Assembly: GCA_003024785.1 (NCBI GenBank)
Contig: PUQB01000206.1
Span: 341,349 to 405,348 of the forward strand
DNA from: Selaginella tamariscina
Lineage: Eukaryota; Streptophyta; Lycopodiopsida; Selaginellales; Selaginellaceae
DNA: 64,000 nt
Direction: 5' to 3'
Below are positions 12,836 to 27,067 of the stretch, one piece after another (the stretch's first letter is position 1; every line of letters begins with the position of its first letter). The notes beneath the pieces were generated by a model. The model saw nothing but the letters and a program-made list of their open reading frames with translations, was not told the DNA's origin and did no database searches. The translations under genes and the position numbers were made by a program.

Positions 12836-13063
12836 CCAGTAGTTGCATTTTTATCTGTATAATGATTTCAGTTATACATTATATATGGTTATAATTATCA
12901 TGATAAATAAATTTTCTTTAACCTTATGTGCATAGTATATTTTTATAAACAGGATAAGATATGTACCTGTGATTTATATATCATAAATGTAATTGTAAAT
13001 ATTAATTTTACTTTACAAAACCAGTACACGTATATACGGTTTTACTATATATATACGCTTATC

Positions 13064-13918
13064 AGACGTATTTCTTTTCTGAGACGATAATAGTTCTTCA
13101 GAAGACGTCCTTTCATGGAAAGGTGGCTGTAGTTTAGTGATTAAATTTTTTGCATATATACAGTATGCTCATATATATATATTCAAGATACCTATATATG
13201 TCCATATTGTACACATGATCCATCTATAAACTTATTTTTGATGGTTTAAATTTGAATTATTATCTCATTCTCAAAATATATCAAAAATTTAAAATTTAAA
13301 AACACAGAACTGAAAAATGCACCGTATTTAGTGAGTTTGACTGTGTGTTTACAAAGAAGCCATTATCACATTGGAAAACCCAGCATCTTATATGATCAAC
13401 TAATTAGTTATTTAATTCATATATTTATTATTTAGTAGTTAATAGAATAAAACAATATGCACTTTATAATAAGATGCGTATGTGAGTTATTAACTTAGAT
13501 ACACACACCATTATATGCGTATAAATGGGTTTTAAAAAGTGTAGGATATATGTTTTGAGAATGAGATAATAATTCAAATTTAAACCATCGAAAATAAGTT
13601 TATAGATGGATCGTGTGTACAATATGAACATATATAGCTATCTGCAATATATATGAAAATACTGTATATATGCATATGCATATACATTAAACAATATTAT
13701 TATTTATACATTTAAATTTGTTTAAAATCATTTAAGAATTAATTATACCATCTATTATTAAATAATATACCCCATACATATAACTAAATGTTGCTAGGAT
13801 TCGAGTCGAGGTCTCTACGGTCAAGGTAAATTTTAACCCATAGACTACAGCCACCTTTCCATGAAAGGACGTCTTCTAGAGAACCATTATCGTCTCAGAA
13901 AAGAAATACCGTTGATAA
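13064..13918. repeat. Long imperfect inverted repeat (foldback or MITE-like)
   Basis: The left segment 13064-13140 (tttcttttctgagacgataa, then gacgtcctttcatggaaagg) is matched in reverse complement by 13838-13918. A second inner pair, 13196-13280, matches 13547-13634 in reverse complement. The arms contain the tRNA-like motif, so the structure could be two SINE-type insertions in opposite orientation or one foldback element. No transposase is present. Confidence 0.75.
13798..13859 (-). repeat. tRNA-derived SINE-like head with box A and box B
   Basis: On the minus strand the segment begins ggtggctgtagtctatgggt, giving a box A-like TAGTCTATGG. About 40 bases later comes a box B-like GACTCGAATCC. 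The spacing suits a pol III tRNA promoter. The cloverleaf is poor, so I call a SINE head rather than a tRNA gene. Confidence 0.5.
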
Positions 13919-14347
13919 ACATATATAATCATTAAATATAATTAAATAATTTATACGTAATTAATAATGTATATAAGTCCAGTTATTGGGACTCACACGG
14001 CTCCCCTGGTCCTTCCAGCAATTAATATATATAATCATTAAATATATAATTAAATATTTTAATTTGATTAATTATGTTTAAATTTTTTATGTCAACTTTA
14101 TATAAATATCCTTATATCATCAATATTCAGATTACCTTGATTACAATGATTATAATATTTTAATATTTCAACTAGGTTCACAATTGTATTAAAGTCTACT
14201 ACTAAACACAAAGTTGTCATTTATATGTAAAATAATAAACATCATTTATGTTACTAAATTAGTCCTCAACAAAATTAATATTTAAACATAATGCTTAACA
14301 TTTATAAATAATTCAATCAGGACAACGATATTAGATTTGTTAGATTA

Positions 14348-14430
14348 GAGTATTTTAATATTTCAATCATAATGAAGTACATCTTAAAGATATGCTCCAA
14401 GATGTACTTCATTGTGATTAAAATATTGTT
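14348..14430. repeat. Near-perfect hairpin, about 30-base arms
   Basis: The arm containing aatcataatgaagtacatct (up to about 14385) is followed after about 13 bases by its reverse complement agatgtacttcattgtgatt (from about 14401). A+T-rich flanks extend the pairing (tattttaatatt/aatattg). It could be a MITE core or a source of small RNA. Confidence 0.7.
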
Positions 14431-15184
14431 TACATTTAAATTTAATGTTTTAAAGTGTTAACAAAAAAAAAAACGTTAGTATATTTATTTAAAATAACAT
14501 TGGCTGAAGAATTAATAACTTCATATAAGAAATTTTATCTTAGACAAACTTAAAATATATTAGTGACCTATATTTAAGATTAAAGAACGAATGAATTAAA
14601 TTTTATTTGACATGCATGTCTATTTATTTAAATTATATATTATAATTATCATGTAGATGTGTGTTTCACTATTTAAGTATATAATAGGTTATGTTTCAAT
14701 GCTTAGAACTTTAATATGAATAATGTGTGGAAATACACAAATTGTATTAAAAAATAGTAATTATACAATATCCAAATATACTATAACAAGTATATTTATA
14801 ACATGTGTGTGTGTGTGTAAATTATATATACATATTGCAAATTGTGTGAAAGATGAGTTCTCAAGGAGTATACTTCATTATACTTAAACATAAACTTTTG
14901 CAATTTATTGTTACATCAATATTTATAATATAAGATATTCTTATTATAAAATCTAATACTTTTTTACTTATTATAAGTGATATATTTTATTTAATATTTA
15001 ATACTATATATGGACTGCTAGATAATTTTCGGTATATTTCTCTTCTTAGTCCCAAATTACAATAATATGCTGTACCATGCGTCAAGAATCCAACATGGAC
15101 AATCACACGTTAAATAGAGTCCGACGTGGACACTCGCACGTCCTTACGATAATCCAGGAGTGACCAAGTACAAATACACGCTTT

Positions 15185-15953
15185 TTTTTAGGGCTCATCA
15201 ATCCTCTGTTTTAGGGCTAGTCTTCCCTGTTCCACCAATGCCGCTTGTCTTCTTCTCCAGCAGAAGCTCGTAAGTAATTTCTTCCTCGACTGTTCTAAGT
15301 CAAGTCCGTGCATTGTACGTAATCTCATGATATGTATATATATTTCTAGTCAAACATATCCCAATCTGTATTTTGTGAGAAATCTGCATATTTTCAGGTG
15401 AAATCTGTACAAATTTGTGTATGTCGTGAATAATCTGTGTATTCCGGGCTAACCTGCATAAAAAAAGGAAAAATCTTTGTGTTTTTATGTGTTTTTGAGG
15501 ATCTGCTATCCGATCTGATCTAAATGGCCACAGGAAGGATCCGGTCTTATCGAGCTAATCTTCATTTATCAGGGTAATTATCATTAATCCCCTCTAATCG
15601 TATGATTTGTTATTTAGCTATCACTGATATTTATTTTCACATTAAGTGTGTATATATATATATGTCAATCTTTGAACTCTGTGTATGTGAATAAAGAATC
15701 AGCGAACTGGATCTTGTCTTTATGGAGTCTTGCTATATTCCAAAAGTGTAATAATGTCGTTTATAGTGTTTAGCGTAAACACATATCACATTAATTGAAT
15801 ATACACTCTAAATGTAACATATAGATATATGTATATATGCCAGATATAGAAATATAGGTCGATTCAAGTTGTTGTTTGTGTGTGTAAATAGATATATACA
15901 TGTATATGTCTGTCTATACATGTATAAGAGATTTATACATATATGTTTTACAG
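15185..15953 (+). promoter_or_regulatory. Promoter and 5' leader of the LACS gene
   Basis: It holds TTTAGGGCT motifs twice (15189, 15211), a pattern common near plant transcription starts. An exon-like leader follows, ending near 15270 at GTAAGT, and an acceptor (tttacag) ends at 15953 just before the LACS start codon. A short ATG at 15238 in the leader does not connect in frame to LACS. Confidence 0.5.
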
Positions 15954-15965
15954 GACATATAAGAG

Positions 15966-19599
<3,634 letters not shown>

Positions 19600-20125
19600 A
19601 GGAACTGCGTGTTGTTTAAACTATATATATATATATATCTAGTATATATGATAATAAACGTATGTGTGTGACAAGTGTAATGTTTATGCATATAGACAAC
19701 AAAATAATAAATAAAATAATAAACATTTCATGTGCTGTGTCACATAAAATATTATGCAGTTTTAATTTGCTGCTATAATGTGTGTTTTCCTAATTATTAA
19801 AGCTACAGAATATTCTTACATTTGTCGAACGGTTTCTAACCGTTTGATCTCAAGATCCATATTAACCCTTTATCTGATTTTTTGTGATCCGTCGGATTGA
19901 TCAGTGCATCGGACGCCCAACTTGAATTAATATAAATACTAATGTGCAAATTTATTTACATCTATTATATGTACTTAAAACATTAACATGTATAAATATT
20001 ACATATATAATCTTATGTATATATGTCATGCATGTTTAAGCGAAAACAGTACATATAAATGAATCAAGTACGTCTCTAAAGTGTGTCTGTGTGCGCGTGT
20101 ACATCAGCTGTGTGAGTTCTGTAGT
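19600..20125. other. Convergent spacer, 3' ends of LACS and RING-UBC genes
   Basis: The 3' UTRs of two converging genes. AATAAA-type signals occur near 19704-19720. Nothing else recognised. Confidence 0.6.
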
Positions 20126-20650
20126 TTAGTGAGCATCAAGGGCCCTGAGTTCCGACTTGATGCATGCCACTGTGCGTCTCAATTTAGCCATTATGCCCAG
20201 GCCTTCACAACAAGACAACCACTCATCGCACTGCGCCTCTAATTCCCTACGCTTAACACGGAAGTGCTCCTTAATCACACTCTCGAACATCTTGTCGGGT
20301 TTCCTCATGGCCTCTAGCACTGCAAACCGCAATGTGTTAGCCTTGTGAACACCATTCTCTCTCTCTGCTGCCTTGTCGTCCTCCACTGGCCTCGTTATGA
20401 GGTTGTAGTAGGGATTCTCAGTGAAGATGAGCGCTTGAATCGAAACCAGTACTTGTAACAGTGTACACTCTCCAGGCACCCACCCCGAGCCATGAGCATC
20501 CAGCAGTGTCAGACATAACTCACCTGTTCTATCCAAGTTCGCGTTAAACCTCACTCTGCCACCACCCGTTGTCCGAAAGTAGACTTTCGGTGGAACTCGT
20601 GGGTATCCTGCATGTATATGTACCATGAGTTTACTCTATGAATATCAGGC

Positions 20651-20693
<43 letters not shown>

Positions 20694-22080
20694 GTGTATG
20701 AGAGAGAGAGAGAGAGAGAGAGAGAGTTACAGCAATGTACAGTAGCATAAATATATATTGTGTGTTACTTACTGGGAGGCAAATATAAGTCGAAGAAGAA
20801 GATGCCGTTCTGGTACGGAGTTCCAGCCGGACCAATAACAGCAGCCTTGATCAAGTCGAGCCTGTCTTGGACGACACGTACATGAATGCTCGAGCCCCAT
20901 TCCAGGGGCAGGGACACCGCAAGAACAGAGAGTTCCTTGTGGATCCTTCTGGCGTTGCGACTACTGTCGCTTTTCTCATTGTTAAAGTGATGTTGAAAAC
21001 CAGAGTCCCTGGTGGAGATAACCTGAAATTGTAAAGGCTTGAGTTTCTTCATGTATACCTGCTCCAGCTCTCCTCTCTGGGCTCCTCCACGTGTACATGT
21101 CTCCTTTACATGCTTGTACCAGTTATGCACCTCGGTTGCAAGCTCCGCATCCTGTTGTGTCATTGTTGGTTTCAAACGTAGCATCTGCCTGACCAAGTTC
21201 CTTGTCTTCACTGCAACTTCCCTGGACGCCAACAGGAGAGGCATGAGCTCTGGAAAGCTAGCCATGGTGTTGAGCAGAGAAAATCTTCCTTGTGAAACTC
21301 CACCTTGTACAATGAGATGTCCACAACGGAGTCATTCCTTACGAGAAGCTCCACGAAACGCACCACTTGAGCTCTCTGGAAGACTAGAGCATGCATGGTT
21401 GCAGTCAAGTGGTTGCCTCGAGCAAAGCCCAGAAACTTGGTGAAGGAGTCGATGGCTCTAGAAGGAATACATCGAGGTCCAGATTACGGTTCCTCGAGTA
21501 GCTCAGTGTCGAACTGCATTCCGAGTTACTCCAGCCGAACCCGGTTCCGTCGTCCGCACGATCCCTTGCAATGGCAGGAAGCGGGATCACCTTCCCCACG
21601 TCTCTCTTAAAAGTGATTACCTTTGGTTTTGAATCTGCAGTTCTGATGTGTCTCTCAAACTCCTTGAAAGCCCTATAGATTTCGCCTGCTCTACTGTTTT
21701 CCAGCTCCCCTGCACACAATATGTTTAGAAAACACTGTAGTTTCTACACTGATATACATATACCTCTCTCAAGTGCTGATAGCAGGGACCTCTCATAGGT
21801 GTCCGCATATTCCTGACCTAGCAACTCGATCAAGTCGGAGTGAGTAGCATCCAAGCCGCAGCTGCAATATTTAAATGTAAGTACACTGTACACACTCACG
21901 CGCACTCATATTAGTGAATTACCTAGGCAGGGGACACAAGAGTAAGGTGAAATTAGAACAAGGTGCGTCCAAGTAATGACCTAAACATGGCTTACAGAAA
22001 CGATGACCGCAACTCATCACAAAGTGTACGGCAGCATTGCACCTCTTACACCTCTGAGGGATAAGAGCCAACTCTTCCAT
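20126..22080 (-). CDS. RING1-type zinc finger fused to a UBC (E2) domain
   Basis: Predicted ubiquitin-pathway enzyme combining E3-like and E2 modules. Exon 1 (22080-21923) and exon 2 (21861-21764) encode CKRC, then SCGHRFCKPCLGHYL, then LLLCPLPSC, a C3HC4 finger with the CPxxxC spacing of RING1 in RBR ligases. A roughly 310-residue middle part follows (exon from about 21707 to 20773). The end of that exon and the last exon (20607-20126) carry the UBC fold: FFFDLYLPP|RYPRVPPKVYF, RFNANLDRTGELCLTLL with the candidate catalytic Cys, and CTLLQVLVSIQALIF then ENPYYN. That pattern is the UBE2O/BIRC6/PHO2 class, not small E2s. Two frame shifts in the middle exon (near 21440-21470 and near 21285) interrupt a well-formed protein. 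No second RING or IBR is visible. Its promoter is shared head-to-head with the rightward gene at 22350. Confidence 0.75.
20661..20725. repeat. (TA)n(GT)n / (GA)n microsatellites in RING-UBC intron
   Basis: GT and GA arrays occupy the centre of the intron between exons 20773 and 20607. Confidence 0.85.
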
Positions 22081-22349
22081 CCTAAATAGATCGACTTTTG
22101 TGCCCTAATCTTTTCATATACCCCATAATTAAATATTCTGGTATATACCCAATCTGGTGTTTAATAATCTAATTTAACCTAATTTAACTTAATTAGTCTA
22201 ATCCAAATTAAAAATAAGCTCTTAAAATCGACGTTTGTTAGGCTTCTGTGCCCTAAATCCCTTTAATTAAGATATTGGTATATACCCAATTTAATAATAG
22301 TTGATACTAAATTTCTACATACAAACACAGTCTATCTTATACCGTCTGA
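22081..22349. promoter_or_regulatory. Divergent promoter between RING-UBC gene and repeat-rich unknown
   Basis: There are 269 bases between the two start codons. A palindromic TGACGTCA (bZIP-type site) at 22351-22358 overlaps the rightward start codon. A duplicated ggtatatacccaat motif occurs at about 22140 and 22272. No sharp TATA box is identifiable in the A+T-rich background. Confidence 0.5.
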
Positions 22350-24526
22350 ATGACGTCATCCAGTTTTGAATTCGATTCAGTAGAATATTCGTTTCGGCTT
22401 CCACTAAAAGAGCGTTTGGCAGCTAGGGTAGAAGATTTCGCAAGCGGTGCCTTGTTCATGCCCGTATTTCAGGTATCTCGTGCAAGAAATCATCGCATAT
22501 GTACTTCTGCAGCTGTGTCAGGAGCGATCACGGCGTGCTGATCTAAGAGATTTCGCAATCGGTGCTCTTTTTCCCCTGCATTCCAGGTATCCCGTGCAAG
22601 AAATCGCTCATTTTGCATCTTTTCTACATATAGACGAGCACAGAGTAGCGATTTCCTCTGCATCTGTAGGAGGAGCGATTACGGCGTGCTGATTTAGGAG
22701 ATTTTGCAATCGGCGCTCTGTTTTTTTTTTTCATTCCAGGTATTCCGTGCAAGAATCCGCAAAAAAATCACACATTTTACAGCTTCTCTACCTGTAGACA
22801 AGCAAGCAAATGATCTGGAAGCGATTTTCGGTGTGGCTGCAGCAGCAGCAATTGCAGGGCATGGCGTTAGGAGATTTCGTGATTTTGTTCTTCCAGGTAT
22901 CTCGTGGACCAAATCTTCAAGAAATCAGCATTTCACAAAATTTTCACCTGTAGACGAGCAGAAGAAGAAGATCGGGGCAGAGATACTCAGCGCGTCTACA
23001 GTAGCAGCTGTGGCATTGCTCATCAGTGTTCCAGGTACCCCCCCGTGCATGAAAATCGTCAAGAAAACTCACGCATTTTCTCAGGTTCTTGGCTTCTAGA
23101 TGAGCAGAAGATGATGATTCTTGCGAATATGATTCTGTGTTGCCAGATGAAGGCAACAAACGCGAGATTAGGTGCGTGCGTGTGTATTTTCCATGTTATA
23201 CGCGTTTAATGTTTGATCTCTTTTTCAGAGAAGCTTGTCGAGACTGTGAAATCCACAGGTTAGCAACGGTTTTTCCTGCTTACATTACAAGATATGCGCT
23301 GATAATCGTTAATTTAACAGCTCCTGGAGCTCGGGTTGAAGTCGGGTCATCGTCTGGTAAGTGTTTTACTGTCTACACACACAATGGCAGCATCATGTGT
23401 CGGTTATTGTTGACATTTCGTGTTGCATAGGAAAATCGACTCCAGGTAGGATTATTTTAGCACACAAGCACGCTCGTAAATATGCCACACATAAACACAC
23501 TCTTTTGCACCAGACAAACACTATATATGTGTATATTTCCACACATACACGCTTTATGTTGCAATAGGGAGCAACGAGGAACTACCCGAGACCTAACAGA
23601 TCTCCAGGAGCTCCTGTTGAAGTTATGCTGGCTGCTCTCTATTGCCAGATGCAAGCCGCAAACACAAAATTAGGTGAGTTTATTCGATGTTTACGTACAT
23701 CCATGTGTTTGTTTCCAGAAGTATGTGTCTTAAAGCACGCTGATTCCACACACACACACGTACACGCGCACACATCAAATTTTACGCATTTTGGTGAGCG
23801 GAAAACGATGGTTCTTGCGGCTATCGTTTTCTGTCGCTAGATGCAAGCAGCAAATCCATTTGTTATGTGTTCTTACTCATACTCTTTGCAGAGGAGCTTG
23901 CCCAGATTGTGAAACCTGCAGGTTAGCCACGGTTATTGGTTCTTGCTTTGATAAGCTTATTGTTATTAATTTAACAGCTGCTGAACCTTCGAATGGAATC
24001 GCGCATGCCTCTAGTAAGCTCTCCCCACCCCCACCCAACCCCTCTCAATGTCTCTGTCTCTCTCTCTCTCACACACACCAAGGATGAGCCCCAGGTTATG
24101 TTAAGTGCGTTCAGCTGTAATACAAACATGTAGACATATATATCTGTGTGTGCGTGTATGGATATGTATGTTTGTATCTGGCTAAGTGGTCACACAGACG
24201 CGCACACACATGCACATGCACGCAACACACGCAGACAAGGGACAAATGATTCTCTTTACAGACGACCATACAGCGTCCAACACCGACAACTTGTCGAATG
24301 AACAAGGAGAAAGCGAGGATGTGCATTCAGGTGTGTGTGTGTGTGTACACGTGCGTGCGTGCGTGCGTGCGTGATAAGATAATAGATCGTAATCTTTATT
24401 TTCCATGCAGATGCTGCGACCACCGGGTCTGACGTCGCTCAAGACGATTTGGCGTTTCACCATGGTTATACCAACGGGTATTTTTATTCTGATGAAGTGC
24501 CCAGTTCTTCCGGGAGTGAGAACTGA
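22350..24526 (+). CDS. Unrecognised multi-exon gene made of duplicated segments
   Basis: No family recognised. A plausible first exon 22350-22472 starts MTSSSFEFDSVEYSFRL and ends at CAG|GTATCT. Downstream are five tandem segments (separate entry) encoding variants of a roughly 45-residue unit (for example RDFAIGALF, then HFASFLHIDEH, then ISSASVGGAITA). Next come two versions of an exon pair: ILCCQMKATNARL|EKLVETVKST|APGARVEVGSSS (to 23173, 23229-23258, 23321-23356) and AALYCQMQAANTKL|EELAQIVKPA|AAEPSNGIAHAS (23568-23673, 23892-23921, 23978-24013). A decayed third version lies near 23815-23865. The last exons, 24262-24330 and 24411-24526, join in phase and give an acidic Ser-rich tail ending SSSGSEN. 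The stop is followed at once by a donor and an intron to about 24596 in the 3' UTR. The 3' half is well formed; the 5' half is not resolved. Confidence 0.55.
22473..23100 (+). repeat. Five diverged tandem segments (114-157 bases), each bounded by AG|GT
   Basis: Segments begin at 22473, 22587, 22740, 22897 and 23034, each opening gta(t/c)c and typically continuing cgtgcaagaaatc. Each is preceded by a T/C-rich run ending ttccag (or tttcag). Every boundary therefore looks like both a 3' splice site and a 5' splice site. Internal matches include gatttcgcaatcggtgctct and gagcgatyacggcgtgctga. Confidence 0.8.
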
Positions 24527-24596
24527 GAGGTAATTCTCTCTCTCTCTTATATGCGTTTACACGTAGTTATTGTAATTAAACTAATTCAGTTTGCAG

Positions 24597-25368
24597 GGAC
24601 CTCTCTTGCATTTTGACTGATCGCTACAAATATCACCTATGGGTTTCTACGCCGAGGAACTCTGTACATTTTTGTGGTAAGTAGTTTTGACATAAAAAGA
24701 CTTGTTAATATGCCACCATATCTGACTTGTGTGTGTGTCTGTGTGTATAGAGAGAGAGAGAGACACGATTATAGCCATTATAGGATTAGTAGTATCATTT
24801 CATTTCGTGTTCCACGTTTCTCATATGTATGCTTGTTCTTAAATTATGGATGATGTATACACACATATCTTGTATGTGTGTGTCCCTATGAATATGAGTG
24901 AAATAACAGGGTGCACCGTGTATTCCATGTTTAACTATTGTTCCAGTGTACTCGTGTGTATTTAATTAATTTAGAATAATTTAGTTATTGACCGGGTGGT
25001 ATATAATAAATCCTAATGACAAATAATTTCAAATTCTTATAGTATGGTTATAAATTTGTAATCTTTTACTGGTGTATCTGTATAACAATTACACCTAAAG
25101 TCTCCTGGCATGCCTTCTGTTGCTCATTTGAGAACTATAAGAAAATGATTTTTTAAAAAAAAAAAAGGTGTGCGTGTGTATGTGGATATAAATGCAAAAC
25201 TTACCACAAAAGGCCATTGAAACTCTAGCTGATGTTTTCACCGCGACTGTCTCATTGTATATGTCTTGCTGCGTGTGCGTGTGTGTGTGGAGCGTACCAC
25301 TGTGTAGCAGTTCCTTTTATGCATAAAGCTGCATATATCTTGTAGAAGTCTTGTTCCACCACGAAAGA
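24597..25368. other. 3' UTR exon and spacer between convergent genes
   Basis: An acceptor (tttgcag) at 24590-24596 starts a 3' UTR exon of the rightward gene. The rest is A+T-rich with short GT and GA arrays and an A-rich run at 25153-25167. No coding region is supported. Confidence 0.5.
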
Positions 25369-25405
25369 TCACCAACTGTGAAAAGAATTGGCAAATTACG
25401 TTAAT

Positions 25406-25446
<41 letters not shown>

Positions 25447-26195
25447 CACACGCACACACACACATACATACGCATACGCATACACATACCGATTGTGCAT
25501 ACCGTACTGCCTGCAAGATTCGGTTACCATGTCAGAAGCCACCAAGACAAAGGAGCAGCGAACACGTATCCACAAGTACTGGGATTTCATATTGGCAATG
25601 GTGCTCATCCTCACTTTAATCACAAACTCACAGGTGAATGACAAATTGAGCGTGTTTAGGTCCTTAGCCAGAGTGTAACCCACGTTTAACCGCAGTAATA
25701 CATTGCTCTCAAGTCTAAACATCAGCTTTGTCACGTTGTTCCTCCCCACATATACATTGCGTATAGCTGTCGTACCCAGCGGCACCCCTTCATAACATAA
25801 TGTCAAACACACGCACGCGCATGCACACACACAACACACATGGTACCTCTGTAGAACAATGTAACCTCAATATACTCGTTATAAAAGTCGATGTTGTTGT
25901 TGATGTGCCGTAGTTAATCAGGAAATAAGTTAAATGTTCAAAGAAATAAGCATGATAATTACCCGCTCGTCCATTTGTTCCTTCAATAGGACGTCTGGGG
26001 AAAGATTTTCTAGGTAAAATTCCACTATATTAAAGAAGGTAACTTGTAAAGTCGGCATCTTGGGGCGCAGATGAATATATATTACAGCATTATCACGCAT
26101 AGAATAAGTGCCAATACTGAAATAATACCTGCAAAATATCATATACATCTGTGTGTATACAACACAAATATATAAATAATAAAGATTAACACAGC

Positions 26196-26226
<31 letters not shown>

Positions 26227-26415
26227 GCACACGTATAGTCGTTTTTATTAACCACTTTTGTTGTGCATATGACCATCGTAATACATACACAGGCGTGTGG
26301 TATATAGACACACACACGGTGGTGTTACCTATTGTCCAGCCCATTATACTGCATGCCATGTGACGTTTATCTCCTGTAAGGTGTTGGAACCTTGAGTGTC
26401 CATCAGATGTAAAAC
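25369..26415 (-). CDS. LEA_2 / NDR1-HIN1-like (NHL) membrane protein
   Basis: NHL proteins are type II membrane proteins with an LEA_2 domain, linked to stress and defence at the plasma membrane. On the minus strand, one exon ends ...DKRHMACSIMGWTI (26415 to about 26331). The next begins GIISVLALILCVIML, completing a transmembrane helix, and a one-base shift leads to YIHLRPKMPTLQV, the usual membrane-to-LEA_2 border. Later pieces are INNNIDFYNEYIEVTLFYRG (to about 25847), then GVPLGTTAIRNVYVGRNN through WIRVRCSFVLVASDMV, ending GMHNR|W at the stop 25371-25369. The segment 25880-25975 has no usable acceptor, so part of the LEA_2 domain is out of frame. The start is unresolved: Met at 26359 lies at the helix edge, and the gene may continue into the acidic exons upstream. 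Confidence 0.65.
25408..25480. repeat. (CT)n-(CA)n compound microsatellite in LEA_2 gene intron
   Basis: About 18 CT units run into CA-rich sequence. It lies in the intron before the terminal exon (minus strand), next to its acceptor at 25376-25378. Confidence 0.85.
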
Positions 26416-26513
26416 CTGCTCAACAAGCAAGAGAGAGAAAGTTAGTATTATCTCACATCTGTAAAGAAAAAACCATAAAAACCCTCACACATTAAGTACT
26501 GCATCTCATCTCA

Positions 26514-26514
<1 letters not shown>

Positions 26515-26560
<46 letters not shown>
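26515..26560. repeat. (CT)n-(CA)n microsatellite
   Basis: Lies just beyond the donor of the exon ending at 26567, inside the intron. Similar arrays occur at 27003-27065 and 27175-27195. Confidence 0.85.
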
Positions 26561-26561
<1 letters not shown>

Positions 26562-26566
26562 CTTAC

Positions 26567-27002
26567 CAACCAAAGAGGAGGATCAGGATACACATCAACA
26601 TTATTAGTCTTCAAGGTGTTCCTTTTAATTCTGTTGATCCCAGGAAAGAATACACGCATGGTCTCCTTTCCGGGAACATCACCAGGAACAGGCAACAAAA
26701 ACCTCACAGTCTTCCTGGCAACCACGGGAGCATCAAGTGACCACTTTCTAGACTGGTAAGTTGCATCGTCCTCGTCCGTGAACCTTACTGACTTGTTTGA
26801 CTCTAGTCTCCTCGACACACCTGACTTTGCCTTGGGATTATCATCATTGCTGTCGGCTGCAAACCCGACAGCCCTTGACCTGGCCTTCTTCTTGGGGACA
26901 GCATCATCCATTGCAAATTCCACTGCTTTTCTCTTTGCCTCCCCGACAACATCTGTTGTCTTTGCAATCTCCTCAGAAGAATCTATACATATATGTCAAT
27001 AT

Positions 27003-27067
<65 letters not shown>

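Larger units (their letters stand above)
9812..15180. other. A+T-rich gene desert
   Basis: No coding region recognised. It contains a tRNA-like promoter motif near 12796, an inverted repeat at 13064-13918, a hairpin at 14348-14430 and short microsatellites (for example TA/GT at 12688-12725). Confidence 0.7.

Noticed and set aside
13798..13859. True tRNA gene
   Set aside because: Box A and box B are present but the stems do not form a proper cloverleaf and no clear anticodon loop is found.
25388..25839. Open frames rich in Leu-Ser and His-Thr repeats on both strands (also near 8500, 27000, 34400, 36300)
   Set aside because: These are translations of CT/GA and CA/GT microsatellites inside introns or spacers and show no protein-family signal.
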